Shown here one piece after another: positions 27,601-39,600 of a stretch of DNA of 64,000 nucleotides. Position numbers and translations under genes: made by a program. Each line of letters opens with the position of its first letter. The first letter of the stretch is position 1. Under the pieces are notes generated by a model. The model saw nothing but the letters and a program-made list of their open reading frames with translations. It did not search any database and had not been told where the DNA came from. Where the stretch lies: positions 62,001 through 126,000 of the forward strand of contig VWPU01009396.1 in assembly GCA_013398955.1 (NCBI GenBank). The letters run 5' to 3'. The DNA is from Callaeas wilsoni. Its lineage: Eukaryota; Chordata; Aves; Passeriformes; Callaeidae.

Positions 27601-30600
27601 AGAGCTTCCCCCTCCCCTCTTTAAATCAACCCAAACATCTACAGATTGACAGCAGAACAGAAATAAATTCTCTTCCTCATGACAGATGACAATCAACTGA
27701 CTCAAGCAATCCCAGCCTAAATTGTTTTGCAGTCATGTCCAAAGGATGAACTGTGACTATGTGAGCTAGAAGGATATTAAACAGAACATTTAATAAAGAC
27801 TGGGGGCTAAATTTCTAAAATGCAGAAGTCAAAAAGGCTGATGTAATTTTATTTGTGCCCTCCCATGCCTGAGATGGGAAGAATGAACTCAAGAATGTTT
27901 AAAAAACCTGATCTATAATGTCTGTACCAACCTTCTACTAGTGAGCTGAAAGAAGTGCATGGGCAATCAGCAGTCCTACATGGGATGAGGGCAAAATGTG
28001 ATCTTGGATATCTGCACAACCAGTTTCACCACTGAGAACCGTTCCAAATATTTAAAATATTTCACAGAAATAGCCACCTGATTACTGCTTTCTGGGAAGG
28101 ATTCAACAAAGCTACAGGAATTACAACTCATTCTGGATTTCATTCCCGAGATGAAAATCAGGCACAAGTCACAGGAATTGCAGTAAATCAAAGCAGCTGC
28201 TTCTAAGCACAGCTCCTCAGCGGAAAAAAAACCCAAAAACAAAACCCCCAAAATACCAAAGCCACCAACAACAAAAACCAACAACAAAACAACAACAACC
28301 ACCAAACAAACAAAACAACAACAACCGAAACAAAACCCCAAAAAAACCCAACACAAAACCCCCCAGACTCAAGCTACAGGACAAAATCTTTTATAATAAA
28401 CCTTTGAGAAAACTGAAATGGCTGCTTCATTTTAGAACATTGTTTAACCTTTCTGTTAACTGCAACACTCAAAGAATCACCCTGCATTACGATTTTTTCC
28501 TCCCCTTAAAGGCAAATATACTCAAGGTCATAAAAACTTTGGAAATCAAATTCCACCCTTCCTCAGAAAAGGAAAAGTAACTGATGGGTTTTGAAGCACA
28601 ACCTAAGATAGTTCAGTAAACAAATCCCATTAACTTCAGGGGTACATGAAATTTCTTTTCACCACCTTTGCAAATCCAGCTGGAAATACAGACGGACATT
28701 GTTCAGAACATCTGGCTATACAAATAAGTGTTGTTCATTGAATCATTAGACTTAAATGTGTTTTATTTTTTATCGTCTGGAGGGAGGAAATGTTCTACCT
28801 CTTCCCTATAAATACCCTCTCCCTTTTGGCTCAATGTCCCAGATATTGCCAAATAAGGGAAACACAGTTCCCTTCCTTTGTCGGTGGTCCATCTTATCTC
28901 CTCCTAACTGGTGAGGATACACTGCTTATCTCGCTCTGAGGCTCTGAGATCTTTGTAACTCTTCTCCCCATCACAGGCATTTAATCAGTGAACATTTAAG
29001 CAGGATGAAAACGTACTTTGTATGATTTTTTTTTTCTGTTGGGTGGGTATCTATAAATTATGTAAACGCCTAGGAAAAAGGTTCAGATTTCAGTCTTCTG
29101 GATTTGACTGTCAGTTGCAGCAGAAGCTGCAAATTCTTGAGATAATATGAAGCTCCTCTGGGGGAAGAGGTTGTGCCTTACGTCATTTAGCACTGACTTC
29201 CTGATAAATGATGGAGCAGACAGCTTATCCAGCTTGCCCTGCCAAGGAGATCCTGCCGGCAAAACAAGGCAAGGGAGAGGTAAAAGCAGATGAGAATAAA
29301 AACATGAGAGTCTACAGAAACTGATCAGGATTGGGAAAAACAGCTTTGAGGCAAAACACCAGCCACTGCCAAAAGAGTTTTTAAGCCCCAAGAAGGTCAA
29401 ACAGGAGCCCTGGAGCCAGAATACCCCACTCTTTACTAGATCTGCCCTACACGTTCCTCGGTGGACTTTGAGCTGTGTTTCCCATAGTTAGCACACTCAG
29501 GAAGATTAGGGAGCTTCAGCTGAGGTTTGTGTCGTCACAGCTGCTGTGATGAGACTGAAAAATGCGACCAGAAGTGTGGTGACCCATTGTGCCCCTCTGA
29601 TGGCTCAGAGCCATGGATGCCCAGACCACCAGTTCCCAGAGCACCTCCTAACCACGCTGGATCACTCGTACCCACACCACCCTGGTGCTCTCGTCGCATT
29701 TTCAAGTACAAAAAGTCTGAATGAAACCAAGTTTGAGGCATTTCCATTCGCCTTTAAAAACAGCTGACACTGAAGATGGAAGAATATTGTCCAATTAAAT
29801 TAGGAGGAGATGCTCCCACTTAGCTGATGAAGAGAATCGCTTATCTACAACTTCTGGTGCTGAAGTTATGAAGCTGGTTCTTTAGTCTTTCAAGATAAGT
29901 GCATAAAAATAGAGGGTATTTCTTTTCTCCCTGCCTCAGCCCTTCCCAGCTCATAGACCTCTGTGCTAACAAAGCGGTGTGGTGTGAAAGAAGGTGGGAC
30001 TGCCACAGCAGTCAGGCTTCCCATAAACTCTGGGTTTGTTCCTGCAGTATGGAAACAGCAAGAGAGTACCTCCCTGTTTGTGACATATCACATGCAGACA
30101 AGATTTCACAGGCTTGCAAATTCCTGGAAATTGTCTGCACCCAGGCAGCTTCTGGGAAAGAGTTGGTCAAGATGCATGAGAAGGAAGTACCTACAGGCAG
30201 CTCAAAGCAAAACACTGCTGGGTTTGGAACTGGGCAAAGGCTTAGGGAGAGGCAGGGAGTGCACTGGCACTGGGCATGGACTTGCTTTCCACTTGTGATA
30301 TTTAGCTTTTACCTTTCCCCATCAAAGCCTCCATGATATAAGTTAAGCTTCAAGACAGCAGAGGAAACCGATTTCTTTCCCTCTCTCAACAGAGTGTATC
30401 CAGTGACACTGGATAAACATTTTAGCAGTTCTTTTTGCTGAAGAAAAGACACAAAGTAAGTCAGATCTGGATAAATTCTTGCAGGCACACAGACTGACAT
30501 GAACTTGGGAATGTACTCTACCTGAACCCTGCAATATGTTTCTAATACAGCCATCAGTCTATATAAAGCTCACTTAAGTGGTTACTTTACGTGACTAATA

Positions 30601-33600
30601 GGCAAAATATTATTTGATGAGAATCTGTGTGGCCCAGCTAATGGAGTTCAAGCTGGTACACAGAGGTGTATCTGACACCCATAACCACTTTGTTTACTGC
30701 CTGAAAGAGCAATTCACAGCCTATTATTTTGGAGAAAATACCAAAGATAAAGACTGTTGAAGAAGCAGGCATACTCCCAAATAGAAACAAACAAAAGCAC
30801 AAGCTCAGTCATGATGTGGGAGATAAGGTCAAGGCACAAGAATATCCCACACTGGAAATTCTGGGTGTCGCAAATGAACAGTGGTTTCTCAAGTTCAGAC
30901 TATGCCCTAATTAATGAATCCTATTTTCTCTCGTGCATTAAAACTTACAGGAAAACAGCACAGAGCACACAAAATCTATTTCTAATGACGCATAAGCCTG
31001 GAGAATTCAGACAAGTAGTATTAATGGCTAAAACTATTAAAAAAATGCAGTAGGAACAGTACCACCATTTAGAGTTCATATATGATGCTGATCTATGCTT
31101 TCAAGATTCAACACGTCTCTGGTTCCACTAAATATTATGTTTCACATTGCATTATTTGGTATAATACTAAAATTCACTTAACCTGACAGATGTATTTTAC
31201 TCTTCCATGTGTTTTGTTCAATGTTATTAATAAAATCACTGTGTCAGTTTTGACAGGTTGTTTTCAGGAGACAATCTTATTGAAACTCCTTATTTTATAG
31301 AAGCAAATGCATTTAAGGACACCAGAGAAGCTGCATTTAACGTAGAGGTATTTTGTATGGCAGCAGAAAATAAAAAACATGGCAAACTTTATCTGCAGAA
31401 CATTTCTACACTGGTATAACAAAAGTCTATTAAGCATGTACCAAATCATCAGTTCCTGGCTAAAAGAACATAAAATTTACATTGCCAGTCTTTCTCAGCC
31501 TCTTTGCTTACATGGACCAAAAGTGATGAAACTACTCTTTTAAGCTTTTAAATCTATAGGATATACAGGCACAGATAAATGTATGACTCAGTAAGCAAAA
31601 TGGATTGAGGACCAAAATAGAAAAGAACTGACAGGATCTAGAATGAGTAAGAAGAGGAACTTTGCCTGGTTCCTGTCTGCACTGAATCACAGCTCCTTCA
31701 ATTTCCCTTTAATTCACAGGCTCTGGATTAAAACAACAACTTGATACAGTTAAACAAAAATAGAAAAAACCCCACGTTTTTCCTAAGAATATTTGAACGT
31801 TACACGAAGATTCAGAGAACAGGATGGGGCTGTACCCAGAACGCCTCAGCTCTGGTTTTTCGTACGTCACCCACCCTGCATCACCTACTAGCAGCTTGCA
31901 GAGCACGTCCCACCCCACTCAGGGATACCTGAGGCAGGGTACTTCTTCACCTCAGAACTTCTGCTTTGCCAAGTTAAGTACTTATTTTAAAATGTTTTCA
32001 GATTGAAACCACCATTGTCAGAGAGTTCTTTTGCCAAGCCCATTTTCTATGTATTCCCAATGCATTGCCCTCTAAGAAATGAGCACACAGAGCTACCCAC
32101 ATCTCCTGAGACACTCCAATCAGCAGGAACCTGAAGCCATGGTTTTCACCTTTCAGAGCAGCTGGAGGCTGCTCCAGTGCACAAAATCAGATTTACAAAA
32201 CCTCCACAATAGGAAAGCAACACCTCTGAAGCTTGTACACATATGACAATGGAAGTTTATGATCAACCAACAGTCTACAACAACTCTTTGAACTATTAAT
32301 TGATTCTAGTGTTTTTTCCTCCCTTCTCCACGTGTAAAGCACATCAATGCCATGTGCGAGAAAGCAGCTGCTCGGAGCACTGAAGTGCACACCAAAGTCA
32401 GTGCTCCTCACTTCCTCACCGTTCTGGAAAGCAAGTCTGCTTTTCAAAACTGAGTTAGATGAGTTCACAGACAACAAGTCAACGAGTGGGCACCCAAAGG
32501 AGTGGGCAGGACTCGACCCTCCCTGGTGCCTGGCAGGTCTGGATGCTGGTGGAGGAGCCAGGAGAGGTCCGTGGGACATGCTCAGGCTTGCAGGCTCCTC
32601 CTCATCATCACCTTCATCACACCGCTGGGCTAGGAGGGCCCCTGTTCTGACCCTGTTCAGCCAGATCTTCTGAAAGGAGGACAAAAACTTCTTTAGGAAC
32701 TCTTTCATAAAGGCGCACGCGACCAGCCAGGAGCCGCCTCCCTGCCCAGGCTGGCTCTGTTTGTTCTGGCACCCAGCTCCCAGCTCCCACCCAGCTCCTG
32801 CACAGGATGCACACAACAATCCATCGCCCGCTTCCCACTTTGACCCATTTGGAGTGTTTTAGTTTTGGCTTTCTTAAGCGCTTCAAACATCAATAAGGTT
32901 TTTAAAAAAAAAAAAAATTATCTCATCTGAAGGGAGGAGAAAAAAAAAAGATGTTTTATTAGGAAATAGGCAGAAGCATTGTCAGAATGCTCAGAACTGC
33001 TTATGTTCCCACAGTACTTGCAGACACACACAGAACTTCTCAAACTACCAGATCACTGCATGACCAAGAAGGGAGCCACCGAGTGCAGGAGAAGGAAGTG
33101 ACTCAGACTGAAACGCATAAAGGACAGCATGAATGGGACAGGATTTCCGCTTACAGCTCTTTTTACATGGCAAGGCTCCTTTATGAAAAAAACCTCAACC
33201 CACAAAAAACCCAATCCTGCTCCCTCCTCTCCCATTCAGCTCTGCGGAAAAGCTCCAATATGGATTTTAAATCAGAATCCAGTATCATACCTCCAAGCCT
33301 TCTGCCTGTACAAGACACTATCCATCATCCTACCAGAAACACTCAGTAGAATTGCTAAATTTTCAGTCAATTATAAGCCATGAGTTTCTGGTTTTTTTGC
33401 CTTAAAACAGCCTATTTCCCACATAACTAAAAATCTTTATTTACAAGTGCACCGCCCAACACAGCATGATGCAGTCAATGGAAAAGGTCAGAATTGCCCT
33501 TATTTCCCCAATCTGAAACCGTAAATTTCCTAGTAAAAAGAGGATGTTGCTACATTATAGAACCACCCCGGGATACGGGTGCATTCTAGAAGCACCAATG

Positions 33601-36600
33601 TATTTTTAATGTACCATCATGCTGTACAGAGCACAGCCAGAGGTGCACCGGTTGGATCCACAATTGGAGAGGTGACTGAACAAAACTACTCCAGAGCAAT
33701 TTACTGAATTTCAGTACTGATCACATTCAGTATTGATGATCTATCACCCCATTTCTTCTACCAGTGGTGAAGCAGATTTTTGGGGAACCCTTCCTACTTT
33801 TAATATTGGAAGGAAGCTGAAAGTTATTGATACATGGCAGAATATTCCTTGAGCACTTGGTCAAATTTCATGGGAATAATACACGAAATGAGTATAGATT
33901 TGGATGGAAAATTACATTTTTAAGTTAAATATCACATGTACTGTGATTTTTCAGGGAAAAGGGTCGAGTTGTCCTTGCATTGTATGCCGGCCATTTTCTT
34001 CAATATTATTCACATGATCCCAGAATGGTTCAGGTTGGAAGGGACCTTGAAGATCAATCATCTCGTTCCAGCCCTGTGCCACGGGCAGGGACACCTGCCA
34101 CTATCCCAGGCTGCTCCCAGCCCCATCCAGCCTGGCCTTGGACACTGCCAGGGATGGGGCAGCCACAGCTTCTCTGGGCACCCTGTGCCAGGGCCCCACC
34201 ACCCTCACAGGGAAGAATTCCTTCCCAATATCCCATCTAACCCTGCCTTCTCTCAGTTTAAAGCCATATTGCCTGTCCTGTCACTCCATGCCATTGTCAA
34301 AAGCTCCTCTCCAGCTCTCTTGCAACCTCTTGAGAGGCTCTAAGGTCTGCCCCTTTTTCAGGCTCAACCCTCTCAGTCTGTGTTGATAAGGAAAGTGTTC
34401 CAGCCCTCTTATTATTCCTACAGCACTGCAATAACCTCCGTCACAGCAGAGTGGGTGTGCTAAGGAGGAGTAATGCACCTCTCAAAGAAATCACTGCCAA
34501 GGGACAAGGAGCAGGACAGGCATCACCTCAAGCACAGGGGCAGCAGATCCAAGAACAGAAACTCCCATCTTTGCTGTCACAAATGTCCCTGCGTGGCTCA
34601 TCTTTCTCTGCTGATTAAAGCAGACACTCCAATCGCCTCTCAGAGCAGCTGGGGCTGCTGGGAGAGGTGCCCCCGGCAAGCTCCCACCCACGCTCCCAGC
34701 ACGGAGGCAGCTCCCAAACTTTGCTTCAGACAGCGCAGTCCCTAAGGACAGCAATCACTGTCAGGCTGTAGCACCGTGTACTGACACAGGCTGCTCTCTC
34801 CAGCAACCAGAGCTCAGGCTGTGCAAGTTCCTGCTCCAGCTGTGTCCGGGGCTCCTAAAGCCCCTCCCTCGCCAGCAGCTGGATCCTGGGATTGCTCCAT
34901 CATCCAAACACCCAAAAGAAGCATGCCAGTTCCACTGCAGGAGCACACACCTCCCACAGCTAGACATGAAATGACAGCCTATCAAGTATATCACAATCCA
35001 AATTTAAAAATTCACACAAACAAAGCCCTCAGCTCCAGCTCTCCTTCACCTTATTCCAAGCTTTACTGCAAATTCATACATTCCTACTTGCCTCTTAAAG
35101 AGTTTTTTGGTTAAGTGGTTTTCTAAATAAAGACTTCTCCACAAATTTTATACATATATATACACATTTTTATATATTTATGTATCTAAAAATAGGTTTT
35201 CCAGGCTATTCTGCAATTTTGGAAGCAGCCACACAGCACCATCAAGCTTTTAACTATTAGCAGGCTTGAACAGATTCACATCCACAAAACCTGTAAGTTT
35301 AAACCCCTTTGCTACTTTTTGCTTCCTGACACATTATTTTTTTCTGGCTATTCTTAACACTCTCATCTTAGCAGTATAAATCAAATTAGCAACTGTGCCC
35401 TGACTGCTGTTAACTGTAACCCAAATAACCTATATGGCTATCTTAGTCAGGTATTCACCAATAAATCCCAAAATAATTAAAGAAGAAACAGATAAGGTAA
35501 ATATAAAACAGGAGATATGATTAGAAGCTTACAAATACCAAGTGGGAATTTATTTTAGGGAGCTGCTTGATGAGATCCTTTAAAAAAACCTTTGTGACCT
35601 TTCTGCAGAAATTTACATGTAAGTTTACATGTATGACTATAATAATATACTGATGTCAGAAACATCACATTTGAGCCCACAGGGGTTTTTTGGGTTTTTT
35701 TTTTGTTTTTTTTTTTTTCTTTTAATATACAAAAAATTCCTCTCTTCCTGCTTGGGCCATGGATTTACTGCAGAGCAGTTGATGCAACTCCTGGACTGCC
35801 ACCTCCGTGTGGAGATGCAGAATGTAATTTTAAAAGGCAGGAGGGTGGGACACGGGATGCTTATTTGCACAGCCTCCTGTTAGGGACTTTGCCACAGCTG
35901 GGGGAGGGCTCCATCCCTTGCTGTTCCCAGTTTGAAGGCACTCTCTGCCTGACAAGACTGGACGTGCTGCAGCTCTGACTGCTCTGATTTTCTTGGCATT
36001 TTAAAAGCGCTCGTGCTCTTCCACTGAACCTATATTGTAAGGCTATACTTTTTTCCAGGTCTTTCACATGCATGCTTCGAATACCTCATGTATTCCACCT
36101 CAAGTAAACACCTAAACATAAATAAGAATACTAAAGTTCGCATAAGCTGATTAGCAAGAAATAACTAGAAAGTCTAATACAGTGATTCCTTTTCTTGGAT
36201 TACAGCATTCCCAAATACAGCTCCTTGCTAATTCTAAAGACCCTGAAGCACGTCTCCAAATCCTCATTCCTTACAATGCCAGCAGCACTTTTTTTTCCCC
36301 TCTTTGGCTACTGATACAGTTAATTTTCATAACTATTTCTTTCAGTTATGTCTCACATGTAAAAGTACAGAGCCATATAAATATACACTATAGACAGATA
36401 ATGGAAAACCTGTGTTATATGCATAAATTAACTCAAGAGATTTCAAAGAGTGCTACATTATGAATATCCTGGACATGCTGCTTTGGTTACTACATCAAAC
36501 TTTGTTCAGGCAGCTGCTGCTGTAGCAGTCAGCAAAGAGGCAGAGAGGAGAAAGGCAGGTACATAGAAGGGATTATAACAAGTTACTAAACCAGATTTAG

Positions 36601-39600
36601 GTAGAACTAGCTGTGTGCAGAATGGCTTGTGATAAATTGAGATTTGATTACAGTAAAACATTAGGTTGTTCATCTAAAGTTTTAAATTTTTAAATGGCAA
36701 GTCTCTGAAAATGCTGAAGAAAATTATTCCAAAAGTAGCCAGACTTATTTGACCACTATTTCCAGTGGCTAACATTAAGAAATTTCTTCTCAGTTTTCAT
36801 TGTTTTCAACTAATCTTACTTTCATTGATCTTTCACATTAAAAAACCCCTTGGTTTTTCAGCCATCGCCTCTGAACTTCCTAATAACTTTACCAGGTTGA
36901 CCTAGGATATGTAAAATAGTGGTTCCCAGCAGTCAGATTTTGGGTATAGCTTAATTGTCCGTGAAGATTTTTGTGAACTGCCAAGACACTTCTCCGAAAA
37001 GCAAAATAAAACCAAGACCTCACCCACAAAACGCATTTCTGCTTCCAACAGATAAAAAGAGAATGCTGCTGCATCTACCAAGGGAGTAGCCACGAAAGAT
37101 GGGGAAGCAGTGGGTTCACCTTACAAAACAAATAGAGCCCAGCAAGGCCAGCGTTCGCATTTGAGTTCACACTGCATTAACGCCGCCTTTGCGCGTGGGC
37201 GGGAGTGTTTCTTGGCACGGCCACTGGCTCCATACAGAGGAGGTCACGAGCCGGAAAGGTGCAATAAAAAGGAATTAAAAATAAATAAAACCCTCTTTTT
37301 ACCATGTGGGTCTTGTTCATTTGACTTTGGGCTGCTCCTCGCTCTGCGCTCCGGTTTCTTGAGGGCCGGGGCTCCGCCGCCGCCGCCGCTGCTCGCCCCG
37401 TTGTGGCTCTTGGCATAACCATTGTACACCGTCGTGCAGCTGCCTAGATGGCTCTTGTAGATGGAGGAGGGAGGGCTGTTCAGGCGGTTCTGGCGGTCAA
37501 TCTGCCTGTCTTTGAGTTTTTTGTGCTGTGGTTTGCTGTATTGATCTTCCCTGGTGATGTAGCTGGACATCCCATATAGTGGTATGATTTCTGAAAGGGA
37601 ACGGTTCACTGGCGTTAACTCGGAACAACAAAAATCACTGAGGGTTTTTTTTCCCAGAAAACCAAATTCCTGGCCATCCCCAAATGAAATTACTCCAGGT
37701 GTTTATGGAGATTTTTTTAAGAAAACCCTATATTGCAATTTTTTTGTATTAACCGTGCTCCTTTGATGACAGAATTTTACTTCGGATGAGGGTGTAAAAT
37801 ATAGCAATTAGGGTAATAGTTTTTCCCCCTCCTTTTCAGTATTTGTGTTTCAGGAACACACATTTCAAGCAAAAATGCAGACAGAACTGATCCTTTGGAA
37901 AAAGCCTTCATAAGTTCAGAGCAATTTAGCATTTTCTTCCTCAGGGCCTGACTGGACAGAACAAGCTGAGTTGTGCTGGTTTCAAGCTGCCAACCCTGAT
38001 TATATGCAATTTAATTTCCCAATATAAATAGACTTTACAATCATGTCAGTTGTGCTGCCTAAGGAGAGAAGTGCAACATGAAGTAGAAGCTTTGGGAATT
38101 AAAACTATCTAAAGAAGTTTGAGAATTATCATAAATATCATGTACACGCTTCAGATATACTTCATTAAATACAGTCCCCAATTCCCCCTTCCAAGGATGG
38201 CTCTCTCTTAACCAAAGGCAAGTCAGCTTGCAGGAATCACAGTATTTTCTGATTTTTTCTACAGTTCAATCCTCCTTTTTGTGCTTCACTTTGAGTGTGA
38301 ACCTTGAAAATAACACGCCGAAAACAGTTTTGTCTTTGTTGGCAAAATAAAAATGGATACTCTGGACAGCTACAAAGCCCCACTCAGGATATTAAAGGAG
38401 GCTCCATCCATGTAACAAAGCCATGCTGTAAGTTCTCCACTTCATTGCTACTCTTGGTTCCCCCAGCCCTTAAACCTTGCTGAACACAGGTGTGAAGGGC
38501 CAGTTCCCTCCTCCCAGCTCACCTTGTTCTCCGTATATTGTTGGGGGAAGATGATGCTGTGGGAAAAACTGCGGTGGCATGTCCCCAGGTCCAGTGACAG
38601 GAGGGTAGAACGCTGTGTGGGAGTTGTGAATGAAATGGGGATGGTGTGCCAGGTAGGGGGGTAGGTGATGGGTTGGCGAGATGGCCGAGGGGTAGCTGGG
38701 AGGGAAACACTCCGGAGACTGCGGCGTCACCACCACCCTCCGAACGCCCGTGCTGTCCTCTATCACCTGCAGAGAAAGGAGCACGTTAGGCAGCATCTGA
38801 ACCAGGCACACCTTTCAAACAGCACTGTTTACAGCCTGTCCTCCCACTGCAAAACAGTTGGTCCTCGGGTTTAGCTTCATGAACAAACACAATTCTAAAA
38901 TTAATATCAGCAGAAATAAACCACGGTGGTGATGTGGCTTTTCCTGGAGACTCAGATATCCACACTAATCACTGGGAGCTGTACTGCTGCTAGTGTTAAC
39001 TACGTGGGTTAGGGACAGAATAAATAACCTGCATTTAGGGAAGAAAACAATTGAAAAAGGAACACAAAGCACCAAAATAAGCGTACTCATTGGGACTGAC
39101 CTTACATGCCGCCCATAAAATTTCTACCACGGATTTTGACAGCACCCTGAGTATGGAGTTAGTAACACTTTGGAAAGCAGCTGGCACTGCTACTGCAGGG
39201 AGGCTGTGTGTGTGCACAGAAACATGTACTCTGCAGGAACCTGCTGTGCTGGCCTACATTTGCAAAGGAGCTGCTCTGTTCATAACAGGTAGCTGCTCAG
39301 GACAAACCACAGGGCAGAGGGTTTGTTTCTGTTACAGAGCTGGTCTGTACATCCACACAAATCAGCTCTGGCATATGCGTAACTTGGCCCCTAACGCCAC
39401 AGTCAAGGCATGTAAAAACAGATGGAGGAAGGTGGAAATGTGCTTAGGCTGAAAAATGTTTTTCAGGTTATAATTTTTCCAGAGTTGTATTTCTGGAGGA
39501 CAGTCAACCAGCCAAATTTCAGTCCAGACTTAGGAGCCAAGGCTTTTCTTGAAGCTCATTCAAAAATCTTCTGCCATTTCTTAAATTAAAAAATACAACC

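Larger units (their letters stand above)
18458..37302 (-). other. FNDC3B: FNDC3B intron, 18845 nt, largest complete intron here
   Basis: This intron separates the basic linker exon from the 59-nt exon that leads into fibronectin domain 1. It holds a possible old CR1/L3 relic (22950-23860), an A/C-rich low-complexity block (28223-28364), a clear CR1 tail (34009-34420), T-rich runs (19404-19437 and 35686-35723) and a TA-rich run (35149-35185). The longest open frame of the window (208 codons, minus strand, 32193-32819) lies here but has no recognisable domain. The CpG-rich sequence next to the upstream exon reaches to about 37164. I checked for extra exons and found none needed: the flanking exons join exactly through one Glu codon. 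Confidence 0.92.

Noticed and set aside
27976..28356. 126-codon minus-strand frame rich in Val, Leu, Phe and Gly that resembles membrane segments
   Set aside because: It is the translation of the A/C-rich low-complexity block and has no other support.
34054..34754. Several short open frames on both strands (PGSVQGQAGW and others)
   Set aside because: Those within 34009-34420 are translations of the CR1 fragment. The same phrase recurs in the second CR1 at 57823. The rest lack any recognisable domain.
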